A stretch of DNA of 64,000 bases from the NCBI GenBank assembly GCA_022432975.1, contig CM039511.1:48883640-48947639 (forward strand), in the 5' to 3' direction. Positions 1 through 11,462 of the stretch are shown here, piece after piece. The notes under the pieces are model-generated. The model was not told the origin of the DNA. It did no database searches and worked only from the letters and a program-made list of their open reading frames with translations. The DNA comes from Begonia masoniana. Lineage: Eukaryota; Streptophyta; Magnoliopsida; Cucurbitales; Begoniaceae. Within the stretch, counting starts at the first letter, position 1; the number at the start of each line of letters is the position of its first letter. The position numbers and the translations under genes are program-made.

Positions 1-3000
1 GGACGCGAACTAAGACTTAATAATGCGCTTGATGAAGCATTAGAAACTTCACTTCAATCGATTTGTTCCAAAAGAGTTGAACGTATCAAGCAAATGAGGT
101 TGAGTGTTACATGACTTGTGGTTAGAACCTAAGTTATCCATTTCACATTCAAGGTTTTAACTTGAAGTGATGAGAACGACGTGTATTGAGGACCCAACAA
201 CCTTCTTGGACGCGAAACTAAGACTTAGTAATGCGCTTGATGAAGCATTAGAAACTCACTTCAATCGATTGTTCCAAAAGAGTTGAACGTATCAAGCAAA
301 TGAGGTTGAGTGTTACATGACTTGTGGTTAGAACCTAAGTTATCCATTTCACATTCAAGGTTTTAACTTGAAGTGATGAGAACGAGTGTATTGAGGACCC
401 AACAACCTTCTTGGACGCGAAACTAAGACTTAGTAATGCGCTTGATGAAGCATTAGAACTTCACTTCAACGATTTGTTCCAAAAGAGTGAACGTATCAAG
501 CAAATGAGGTTGAGTGTTACATGACTTGTGGTTAGAACCTAAGTTATCCATTTCACTTTCAAGGTTTTAACTGAAGTGATGAGAACGAGTGTATTGAGGA
601 CCCAACAACCTTCTTGGACGCGAAACTAAGACTTAATAATGCGCTGATGAAGCATTAGAAACTTCACTTCAATCGATTTGTTACAAAAGAGTCGAACGTA
701 TCAAGCAAATGAGGTTGAGTGTTACATGACTTGTGGTTAGAACTAAGTTATCCATTTCACATTCAAGTTTTAACTTGAAGTGATGAGAACGACGTGTATT
801 GAGGACCCAACAACCTTCTTGGACGCGAAACTAAGACTTAGTAATGCGCTTGATGAAGCATTAGAAACTTCACTTCAATCGATTTGTTCCAAAAGAGTTG
901 AAGTATCAAGCAAATGAGGTTGAGTGTTACATGACTTGTGGTTAGAACCTAGTTATCCATTTCACATTCAAGTTTTAACTTGAAGTGATGAGAACGACGT
1001 GTATGAGGACCCAACAACCTTCTTGGACGCGAAACTAAGACTTAATAATGCGCTGATGAAGCATTAGAAACTTCACTTCAATCGATTTGTTCCAAAAGAG
1101 TGAACGTATCAAGCAAATGAGGTTGAGTGTTACATGACTTGTGGTTAGAACCTAAGTATCCATTTCACATCAAGGTTTTAACTTGAAGTGATGAGAACGA
1201 GTGTATTGAGGACCCAACAACCTTCTTGGACGCGAAACTAAGACTTAGTAATGCGCTTGATGAAGCATTAGAAACTCACTTCAATCGATTTGTTACAAAA
1301 GAGTCGAACGTATCAAGCAATGAGGTTGAGTGTTACATGACTTGTGGTTAGAACCTAAGTTATCCATTTCACATTCAAGGTTTTAACTTGAAGTGATGAG
1401 AACGACGTGTATTGAGGACCCAACACCTTCATGGACGCGAAACTAAGACTTAATAATGCGCTTGATGAAGCATTAGAAACTCACTTCAATCGATTGTTCC
1501 AAAAGAGTTGAACGTATCAAGCAAATGAGGTTGAGTGTTACATGACTTGTGGTTAGAACTAAGTTATCCATTTCACATCAAGGTTTTAACTGAAGTGATG
1601 AGAACGACGTGTATGAGGACCCAACAACCTTCATGGACGCGAAACTAAGACTTAATAATGCGCTTGATGAAGCATTAGAAACTCACTTCAATCGATTGTT
1701 CCAAAAGAGTTGAACGTATCAAGCAAATGAGGTTGAGTGTTACATGACTTGTGGTTAGAACCTAAGTATCCATTTCACATCAAGGTTTTAACTGAAGTGA
1801 TGAGAACGACGTGTATTGAGGACCAACAACCTTCATGGACGCGAAACTAAGACTTAGTAATGCGCTTGATGAAGCATTAGAAACTTCACTTCATCGATTT
1901 GTTCCAAAAGAGTTGAACGTATCAAGCAATGAGGTTGAGTGTTACATGACTTGTGGTTAGAACCTAAGTATCCATTTCACATTCAAGGTTTTAACTTGAA
2001 GTGATGAGAACGACGTGTATTGAGGACCAACAACCTTCATGGACGCGAAACTAAGACTTAGTAATGCGCTTGATGAAGCATTAGAAACTTCACTTCAATC
2101 GATTTGTTCCAAAAGAGTTGAACGTATCAAGCAAATGAGTTGAGTGTTACATGACTTGTGGTTAGAACCTAAGTATCCATTTCACATCAAGGTTTTAACT
2201 GAAGTGATGAGAACGACGTGTATTGAGGACCCAACAACCTTCATGGACGCGAAACTAAGACTTAGTAATGCGCTTGATGAAGCATTAGAAACTTCACTTC
2301 AATCGATTTGTTCCAAAAGAATTGAACGTATCAAGCAAATGAGGTTGAGTGTTACATGGCTTGTGGTTAGAACCTAAGTTATCCATTTCACATTCAAGGT
2401 TTTAACTTGAAGTGATGAGAACGACGTTTATTGAGGGCGCAACAACCTTCATGGACGCGAACCTAAGACTTAATAATGCGCTTGATGAAGCATTAGAAAC
2501 TCACTTCAATCGATTTGTTCCAAAAGAGTTGAACGTATCAAGCAAATGAGGTTGAGAGTTACATGACTTGTGGTTAGAACCTAAGTTATCCATTTCACAT
2601 TCAAGGTTTTAACTTGAAGTGATGAGAACGACGTGTATTGAGGACCCAACAACCTTCTTGGACGCGAAACTAAGACTTAATAATGCGCTTGATGAAGCAT
2701 TAGAAACTTCACTTCAATCGATTTGTTCCATAAGAGTTGAACGTATCAAGCAAATGAGGTTGAGTGTTACATGACTTGTGGTTAGAACCGAAGTTTTCCA
2801 TTTCACATTCAAGGTTTTAACTTGAAGTGATGAGAACGACGTGTATTGAGGACCCAACAACCTTCTTGCACGCGAAACTAAGACTTAGTAATGCGCTTGA
2901 TGAAGCATTAGAAACTTCACTTCAATCGATTTGTTCCAAAAGAGTGAACGTATCAAGCAAATGAGGTGAGTGTTACATGACTTGTGGTTAGAACCTAAGT

Positions 3001-4155
3001 TATCCATTTCACATTCAAGGTTTTAACTGAAGTGATGAGAACGACGTGTATTGAGGACCCAACAACCTTCTTGGACGCGAAACTAAGACTTAGTAATGCG
3101 CTTGATGAAGCATTAGAAACTTCACTTCAATCGATTTGTTCCAAAAGAGTTGAACGTATCAAGCAAATGAGTTGAGTGTTACATGACTTGTGGTTAGAAC
3201 CTAAGTTATCCATTTCACATTCAAGTTTTAACTTGAAGTGATGAGAACGACGTGTATTGAGGACCCAACAACCTTCTTGCACGCGAAACTAAGACTTAGT
3301 AATGCGCTTGATGAAGCATTAGAAACTTCACTTCTATCGATTTGTTCCAAAAGAAATGAACGTATCAAGCAAATGAGGTTGAGTGTTACATGGCTTGTGG
3401 TTAGAACCTAAGTTATCCATTTCACATTCAAGGTTTTAACTTGAAGTGATGAGAACGACGTTTATTGAGGGCGCAACAACCTTCATGGACGCGAACCTAA
3501 GACTTAATAATGCGCTTGATGAAGCATTAGAAACTTCACTTCAATCGATTTGTTCCATAAGAGTTGAACGTATCAAGCAAATGAGGTTGAGTGTTACATG
3601 ACTTGTGGTTAGAACCTAAGTTATCCATTTCACATTCAGGTTTTAACTTGAAGTGATGAGAACGACGTGTATTGAGGACCCAACAACCTTCATGGACGCG
3701 AAACTAAGACTTAGTAATGCGCTTGATGAAGCATTAGAAACTTCACTTCAATCGATTTGTTCCAAAAGAGTTGAACGTATCAAGCAAATGAGGTTGAGAG
3801 TTACATGACTTGTGGTTAGAACCTAAGTTATCCATTTCACATTCAAGGTTTTAACTGAAGTGATGAGAACGACGTGTATTGAGGACCCAACAACCTTCAT
3901 GGACGCGAAACAAAGACTTAGTAATGCACTTGATGAAGCATTAGAAACTTCACTTCAATCGATTGTTCCAAAAGAGTTGAACGTATCAAGCAAATGAGGT
4001 TGAGTGTTACATGACTTGTGGTTAGAACCTAAGTTATCCATTTCACATTCAAGGTTTTAACTTGAAGTGATGAGAACGACGTGTATTGAGGGCGCAACAA
4101 CCTTCATGGACGCGAAACTAAGACTTAATAATGCGCTTGATGAAGCAATAAAAAC
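1..4155 (+). repeat. 208 bp satellite array, about 20 monomers
   Basis: Head-to-tail tandem repeat. The landmark GGACGCGAAACTAAG (or a close variant) recurs at 1, 208, 413, 616, 821, 1025, 1228, 1433, 1635, 1837, 2041, 2245, 2453, 2660, 2868, 3073, 3279, 3487, 3694, 3901 and 4108, so there are 20 full units plus a partial one. Spacing is 202-205 bp in most of the first half and 204-208 bp in the second. The differences are mostly single-base losses such as CGACGTG to CGAGTG. A 208 bp unit is not a multiple of three, so short reading frames inside a unit cannot run through the array. The array is cut by the window start and by an N gap. Whether it is centromeric or dispersed cannot be judged here. 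Confidence 0.96.
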
Positions 4156-4255
4156 NNNNNNNNNNNNNNNNNNNNNNNNNNNNNNNNNNNNNNNNNNNNN
4201 NNNNNNNNNNNNNNNNNNNNNNNNNNNNNNNNNNNNNNNNNNNNNNNNNNNNNNN
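4156..4255. other. assembly gap (100 N)
   Basis: Exactly 100 N bases, the conventional placeholder for a gap of unknown size. It interrupts the satellite array; a different repeat follows. Confidence 0.99.
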
Positions 4256-4994
4256 TATATTGATTAATGTTTGAACGTGTTTTAGGTTTACGGATAGCCG
4301 ATTTATAGAGCTCTCCACGTGTTGGACATTCGCAACTGTCCGACGCGAAGCGTAGAGTTAGAATCGTTTTAATGTGGCGTTTAGGGTTTAAGTTGTTAGT
4401 TTACAGTGATAGCTGGTGTAAAGAAAGCAATTGTTTTGCTCTCGGAAACGGATTCCAGAGCGCAGTGAGGATGCTGTGAGTGATTGACGGTGGCATGAAG
4501 AAGTGTGAAGTGTCGCAGGTTGAAGTCTGAAAGGGGGCCCTAGCTGTATGCTTGCAGCGACGACTTGCTGCCAGCGCAGAGATCGATGCGCTAGTTTGAG
4601 GGAATGAAAGGACGCTGCCATAGCTGCAGCGATCGATCTATGCTTGCAGCAAGATCGATCGCTGCTGCTAATGCATGCAGTCGACGATTATGCTGCAAAG
4701 CAGAGATCGGTCGCCTCCTCCATTCCGAGGGCAGTTAGTTCCAATTCTTTTTTTGTTTTTTTTATGCCTCCCACTCGTTATTGTTAAAAATTTTTTTTAA
4801 ATGTTTTTAGTTTTAAATTATTTATTAAAGTTTGTTTTAAATGTTTTTAAGGTTCGGTTAAATTCTGATTTCAGTTTCGATGAAACCTCAGTTTAGATTA
4901 GGCAATTAAGTTTGATTTAAAGAATAGAAAGTAATAAGTTGTTTAAAAAAATATATAGACGGGAAATAGGGTACAGTATTAGGGTGGTGTTACA
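4256..4994 (+). mobile_element. 3' part of an LTR (5' part lost at the gap)
   Basis: The segment ends GGGTACAGTATTAGGGTGGTGTTACA at 4969-4994 in pieces that closely match the 3' end of the solo LTR at 31944-34427 read on its minus strand (GGGTACAGTATTAGGGTC, then GCTACA). Like that LTR it has an AT-rich stretch of about 200 bp before the end and, further in, a palindrome cluster. The perfect 14 bp inverted repeat GCAGCGATCGATCT lies at 4626-4639 with its complement at 4652-4665. No open reading frame looks real. The 235 bp at 4995-5227 are unassigned. Confidence 0.6.
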
Positions 4995-5227
4995 GAAGGG
5001 AAGAAGCAGAGAACGGAAATGCAGATTAAGAGGAGGAAAGGACTTAGCTCTTCAACAAAGCATGCCAAGTGCAGCTATCCATTGGCTATTCTCCACCCAA
5101 CTTTATTTTCTCAATTTGCCTTCCAGCATTTCAAACTAGGTTTTGTTTAGTTAAACATTGTTGGGTCCAACAAAAAACATATTGTATTACTATTAAATGG
5201 ATCCGCCAAAGTGATTCAAAAAAAATA

Positions 5228-5536
5228 GGTGTCCTTGTTCACTTCAAATTTTCTAAACCTAAACAATTTAACCAATAATCTAAACAATAAATTGGCTACA
5301 AGTGGCCAATAAATAAGGTTTAAGAAAAATCTATAGTGTCCTAAACTTAAAAACAAATAAAGAGCTCGTTTACAAAATTTGATAAAGGGAAGACAAATTC
5401 CCTCTTCCTTTAATCATTCCAAGCTTTGAGAGACAATTTTCCTACAACATTCCACAAGTCCATTAGATAAATAGAATAGATAAAATAAATACATACCTTG
5501 ACTTGTGTTTAACGGATCGGGGTCGTGGGCATATCA
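5228..5536 (-). repeat. truncated 3' LTR of the LARD-like element
   Basis: These 309 bases match 11153-11462 almost base for base; one A is missing in a run near 5275. This is the beginning of the LTR in element orientation. The remaining 900 bp expected from the full LTR at 10251-11462 are absent, so the copy is truncated at 5228. Confidence 0.85.
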
Positions 5537-5549
5537 TCCTCTCCCGGTT
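5537..5549 (-). other. polypurine tract of the LARD-like element
   Basis: On the minus strand the bases directly before the LTR start TGATATG read AACCGGGAGAGGA. A purine run abutting an LTR start is the expected plus-strand primer of a retrotransposon. Together with the tRNA site at 10237-10248 it fixes the element's direction. Confidence 0.75.
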
Positions 5550-6765
5550 CTTGAGGATTTGACCTCAAATCCAATGGGTGACCTCCTTTGTATCCTAGCG
5601 TGGTTAATTCTAAATCCAAAACTTGAATTGTTCATTTCTACAATTTTCAAGCAAGCATATATGATATTAGCAAGAAAAACAAACATATACAAAGTATGAA
5701 CATATCCAATTTGAAAGAAGTAAACATGAACTATCCACACAGCGAACATGCATATGACATTAGATCATGCTGGGTAATAAGCAGAAAAAAAAAAAAAATG
5801 ATTATGGTAACAACATTTTAGCTCATACAAACAGCAATATTTTGCAGCATCTTTTCACTAACAAACAACATTATTATATCATAAAGAAATAATGCAAGAT
5901 AGTGTACTTGAATGATGTAAAACCAGAAACTAAACAGAATTAAATCACCCCCCTGGTTACCTAGCAGAATATGCATGGAAATTTCATCAAATACGTGTAA
6001 AACATAATCAAGAATTTCATGCGAAATTGCTATTCAGATTCTTACGCCAACAGGAAATACCTGGTACTGGTATCCATGTAATATCAACATGGGTATTCTC
6101 ATGTGGGTAGCCTGGAAGTAGAAACAGAAGACCAGAAAAACACAAATATCCATACACTATAGCAAACACCGAACCAGAAAACATTCTTTCAGCAAGGTTC
6201 GGCACTCATTCGGTGAAGCCAAACGAGTACCCAGAACAAAGCAGTGTATATTCATGTGAGATACAAAAGGAACCAAGAGATAGCATTCTGGGAGAAAGCA
6301 AAAACAAAAATTCGTGCAAGTATATCCATGAGGTTTTCATATCTCTGCAAGCTTCATCCAGACAGAACCGTAACTTCAAACGTGAAATAATAAGATAATA
6401 AACAGAAACATGTTTATGTATGTGGAATCTACGTTTCTGAAAATTTTGCTAAAACAGAGTCATCGAGAACAAGATATATAACTCTCAATGAAAGCACCAG
6501 AATTTTCAATTACTCAGTAGGATAATTTGACTGGAGAAGATATATAATTTGTAGCTTTCAACTTCAGCTTATCAACCCAACAATTTCTACCAATTGGTGA
6601 AACAGAATCTTGCCCTTGACTGAAAGAAAATCTAGCAACCTAAACTCTTTTCACAATCTCAAAATAATTATCATTAAAAACAATAAATAGTTTGTTGCAA
6701 CAATTCAGAAACATAACAAAACAGTTTATATATCCAATCAGCAAATAGGTTACCAGCAGTTTGAT

Positions 6766-6802
<37 letters not shown>

Positions 6803-7661
6803 GTGATATATCATCAACAGAAAGATGATGCAAACAAGCTGATATTTGGGCAATGATACAATCAAAACAGAAGATTCATAACCATAGAGAATGTGCTACA
6901 GCAAAGTCATTTAACCTGCAATACATTTATCCATTCTTGGCTAAACAACAAAATAGAATGCAGAATATATTAGGTACGTGTTTGGACAATTTGCACAAAT
7001 AAAACAGCGGAATTATAACCATAAGAGTGTGCTATAGTAGAAAACAGCTATCATGCAATAAAAGCCAATAAGATTTTATCCATTCTCGGCTATACACTAA
7101 AAACAGTTTTAGACAATCAAAACATAACTAGCACATTAATAGTCTCATCAACTTTAGTTCATCAAACAGCAACAACAAATGGAAGTTCATAGCACAGTTA
7201 AACACTCAGTTAGCATGCTACAACAGAAAATTATTAAACTGCTAAACATAATCAATTGTCATGCAAAATAGGCCATCAATAATTAACCATCTCGGCTATA
7301 CCAGAAAAGAGATTGTAAGTTGAAAAACAAATAGCATGTTCCGACAATTGAAACAACTAACATTAACAGTTTCATTACTTAGCAGCAAACACAAAAGGAA
7401 ATTTCAGCAAAATCATTCCAAAGCAATTCCTTATCAGTGCTGCTCAAGACACCAGAAACAGTACCAATTTCTTTTTAAAATTTTATCTTTACCTCGTTCA
7501 ACAACAAGTTAACTACTTGACCGAATAAGGAAAGAACTAAAACAAAGACAGCAACTACACATAAGTTGACAACAAACTCAGCAAACATTAAACTCAAAAC
7601 AGAAAACACTCAACAAAATGATGCATTTAAAACTAAGATTCAAAACAGAACATGGTATGAA

Positions 7662-7699
<38 letters not shown>

Positions 7700-8154
7700 T
7701 AACTCCATCCATTAAGTGCAATTTCAATGGATGAAAACAGAATTGGGCAATGACACTAGAAAACAGAACAAACAACATTCTGACAGAAAACACAATCTAA
7801 AACACAGACAACCAAACAGAATGCATTCATCAAGAATTATCTTGGACAACAACAGAATTTCATGTTACCAATTCTAACATTCTAGGTTCTTATCAGAAAG
7901 TAGATATGCATTTGATTGATTAATCATGTTATACCATTAATGAAACAACATTAGGCCATGATGAAAACAATCAACACAACAAAAATAATACTAAACACAA
8001 ACACAAAACATAACACACAAGACTCAATCTAAGATAAGTCCTAAGCATTTAATCAAATAGCGCAACAAATGAATCAAGTTAATCAAACAAAATAAACTTG
8101 TAATTAATATCAATGACATGCTATTGGGTCTAGGCAACTCTCTAGAACTTTTGT

Positions 8155-8360
8155 GGAAATGACACATTATCCAACACCCTTTAAGCTGACTGCCTCCTAC
8201 GGCGTTCGGTCACAATCTCTTAAAGGCGACTGCCTCATCCGGCGAATCTGTCGAGCCCCTCGGGCCAGTCGTAAACCTCGGACATTACCAACGGCCCACA
8301 GAGGAAAGCTCTTGGCCACAAAAACAGATCACTCGACGGTACAAGTGAATCCTAAGTGAC
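8155..8360 (-). other. GC-rich island inside the LARD-like element
   Basis: In an interior dominated by A and ACAGAA words, this 200 bp patch is balanced in composition. It contains an imperfect direct repeat (GACTGCCTCCTACGGCG, then GACTGCCTCATCCGGCG). No reading frame in it looks like a known protein. It may be a structured or cis-acting RNA domain, or a small captured fragment. Confidence 0.4.
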
Positions 8361-10236
8361 TAACAAGATAGTATATATGACATGCTTTTGTTAAAAAGGT
8401 TTGACCTAAAGTTAACATAGCCTAAACAAAACAAAAGACACTAAAAACAATGAGAGAACATATAGAAAAAACATTCTAAGACTCATCAAAACAGAAACAA
8501 GTTTTACTCCTAAACAATTTCTAGATACAGCAAAATAACCACACTAAAACAGTGACAAAATACGAAACAAGAACCAGAATTTGGGCTTTTTTTTTTTTTT
8601 TCGAAAATAAACAGAACCACATTAATCTTAACCCATTTCCAATTCATGCTCAGCAATCCAACAAAATATTTCGATTAGTAGGAGTTAACATAAGATAGTA
8701 CTTTCACTCACAAGTAACTCAAATAATGATCATCATCAAAACAGTAAATACTTGCTGTCAAAGTTCATCAATTGAAACTCAGCTATTTCTTGGTGATCAT
8801 TTCTAAAATCAGAACATGAAATAAGAAAACCAAACACAATCACAGATCCTAGTAAACTAAACAGAATACAAGATTAAACATGGGAAACATGCTGTCAATT
8901 TAAGCAGAATAATTTGATGATTTCACATGAGAACTCATTCTTGTTAACAAACAGAAACAGTGAAATGAGAAAAACAGTAGCAGATTTTACTAAAGCAGAA
9001 ACAGCATAATGATAGGAGTTCAGCATTCCATTTAGTTTTTATTTTCTCAACGTAATATGCTGAATGAGTAAGCTTAGTGCTCATGTATACGTGGATCATT
9101 TCGGTGAGTAAATAAAATAGAAACAAATTTCAATATAACACAAGATGCCATTAAGTCTCTGCAAACCTCACCCAAACAAAACCACAATTTTAATATACTA
9201 GAATATCCATGCAAATGTAGACATGCTGTTTACATGCAACAGAAACATGAAAACTAACCTTTCAATTGAGATATTGAGATCTGCCGTCAACTAAATAGAA
9301 ATGAAAGCTCAAGCAAATGGGTTATGCTGGTTATTAAACAGAATTGAACGAGTCATAGCACCATAGAAAATTCAGCGTATAACAATGGTTTGAAACAGAA
9401 TTCAATCGGGTTATAAGTAGGTGCAGAAAACTAGAAAAAGAGAGAGCAATTCAACAGCAAAATGGATTGATAATTTAGCTAGTCATGCGGCCAATTTTAA
9501 TAGTTTGTTAGCTCAAAATTCTTTACATGATCTGGGTGGTCTTAGCACAAAAATTTCAGAACACAATCCACAAACAACAGATTCAAGAGCAGCAAGAACA
9601 AAAGCAAAAATCAAAACCAGAAAAAATATAACAGCAACACACAAACCAGAGGAACAGTTTGGGACAAACAGAATTCATGTAGTAATCGATATTCTATGAA
9701 GGTCATAATTCATGTTTTAAGGACACAACATGTTGCTGTAAAATATCAGATAGATATGCTGGAGCATTAACAAGAAAACATGGAATACATCATATTAGAA
9801 TTAATGGTTCTTGCACAAGTGGAACATTCTGGAAATGAAACAGAAAAGATTATAGAAACAGAGACATAAAACCCGACAACTAAAACAGAAACAAGAATTC
9901 AAACACTGAATTTTCTAAACAGAACAGACTTCACTAACATGCTGACACTAAGAGAATAAAATGAAACAAAGATACAGAAACGTGCTGGAACATTAGATGA
10001 TGTTTTGGTCACCAAAACAGAACAGCAAAATAAAATAGAAACAAGGCACAGAGGAAACACACAAAGAGCAGAACTAAATCACAAAACCAAAGACTAAAAC
10101 AGCAAGCGTGGAATGCTACTTGGGCAGACACTAAACAGAAACAATTCCTAAACTAAGCATGCTGACAGAAGACAAAAACAAATAAACAAGAACAGAACGT
10201 AAAAACAGAGGAAACAAAACTCAATCACCAGGTTGA

Positions 10237-10248
10237 GCTCTGATACCA
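10237..10248 (-). promoter_or_regulatory. primer-binding site, initiator tRNA-Met
   Basis: The plus strand reads GCTCTGATACCA, which on the minus strand is TGGTATCAGAGC, the standard 12 nt site complementary to the 3' end of plant initiator tRNA-Met. It lies two bases after the LTR end CCATCA at 10251. Confidence 0.88.
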
Positions 10249-10250
10249 CT

Positions 10251-11462
10251 TGATGGACTTCTGGGACCTAAGACGCGTGCGGAAGACTACATTAAACAGC
10301 AAGCTTCGGTGTTCTTTGGAGAAACCAAAGAACACTCCAAACAATCGGTAAAAACAGAGGAGAAACCAAAAATTGCGTAGGAGATGAGAAATTGATACCA
10401 GTCGAAACGGAGAGGTGGGTGAGTTGGGTAACGCCTCAGAAAAGGTCGTTTGGATCGAAGGGAGCGCTGTGGAGGAGATGGAAGGCGAAAGGGACCCAAA
10501 TCGGCCGAAAGGTGTTCCCTGTACCTTCGGCGAAGAGCTCCACCGTGATGGGAGGAGTGCTTCAACAACTAGGCTGCCCTACGCGTAGTGCTTCGTCCTC
10601 AGAAGAGACCGAGGGAAATGGAAATGAAGACCCGTGGCTGGTCCAAAGGCAGTGCGATGCGCGCAGCTCTGCGCCTTTGGGAAGAAGCCCCTCGTTGCCG
10701 AGGAGAAATCACAGCTTAAGGGCACGGGTTTCCTCCTTCCTCCTTTTCGACTCCAGCTCTTGGCAGTGGGAGAGAAGGCAAGGGTGAGAGTACCTCTAAG
10801 CAACCGTGAAGCTTGAGGCACAAGTTGGTGGTCATCCATGGCGACTCGCGCCGATGAATACCGTGGGAAAAACCCACACGGAGGATGCTCCGAACAAGAA
10901 GAAACTCTTCTGTAAATTCCAAATATTGATGATGAAAAACTGATTACAAATAACCAGAGGAGAAGTTTAAATATCCAGGGGAAGGCTTCGGGAGAAGGCA
11001 GGAGAAGAGAAGAAGGAAAGAGCCGTTGGAGATGCTTCTTCAGAAATGTAGCCGTTGTGCCTGGCCACGTCAGCAGCTCCACATCAGCAGCTGGTTCCAG
11101 AAATGGTAAGCTCCTTGGTCAAGCCCCTTTGTAGGTTGGGTCAACTCCTTTGGGTGTCCTTGTTCACTTCAAATTTTCTAAACCTAAACAATTTAACCAA
11201 ATAATCTAAACAATAAATTGGCTACAAGTGGCCAATAAATAAGGTTTAAGAAAAATCTATAGTGTCCTAAACTTAAAAACAAATAAAGAGCTCGTTTACA
11301 AAATTTGATAAAGGGAAGACAAATTCCCTCTTCCTTTAATCATTCCAAGCTTTGAGAGACAATTTTCCTACAACATTCCACAAGTCCATTAGATAAATAG
11401 AATAGATAAAATAAATACATACCTTGACTTGTGTTTAACGGATCGGGGTCGTGGGCATATCA
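10251..11462 (-). repeat. full 5' LTR of the LARD-like element (1.2 kb)
   Basis: Bounded by TGATATGCCC at 11462 and CCATCA at 10251 on the minus strand, so it has TG...CA termini, and is followed by the tRNA-Met primer site. The middle (10400-10870) is much more GC-rich than the element interior and contains several overlapping short open frames on both strands. None resembles a known domain, and they are best taken as chance frames in LTR sequence. Confidence 0.75.

Larger units (their letters stand above)
5228..11462 (-). mobile_element. LARD-like non-autonomous LTR element
   Basis: Read on the minus strand it starts with an LTR at 11462 (TGATATGCCC...CCATCA, ending at 10251), then a 2-nt spacer, TGGTATCAGAGC (primer-binding site for initiator tRNA-Met), 4.7 kb without a credible reading frame, the purine tract CGGGAGAGGA, and a second LTR beginning TGATATGCCC at 5536. 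The second LTR is recognisable for only 309 bp (5228-5536) and is then lost. The interior is strongly A-rich on the plus strand and full of the word ACAGAA. It carries three long T runs (near 6769-6798, 7667-7697 and 8588-8601). Absence of gag and pol with intact priming sites fits a large retrotransposon derivative mobilised in trans. Confidence 0.78.

Noticed and set aside
2144..2377. 77-codon frame in the satellite
   Set aside because: The monomer is not a multiple of three and neighbouring monomers break the frame; no gene is likely.
4995..5227. Possible primer-binding site or internal region after the LTR end at 4994
   Set aside because: The sequence after TGTTACA (GAAGGGAAGAAG) does not match any tRNA 3' end that I can recognise.
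6769..7697. Long T runs as poly(A) tails of retrogenes or LINEs
   Set aside because: No element body or TSD is visible next to them; more likely simple repeats within the LARD interior.
9421..9699. 92-codon open frame in the LARD interior
   Set aside because: Plus-strand frame opposite to the element, low complexity, and explained by A-rich sequence lacking T-starting stop codons.
10287..11082. Several overlapping frames of 60-167 codons on both strands
   Set aside because: They lie inside the 1.2 kb LTR, overlap each other on opposite strands and show no known domain.
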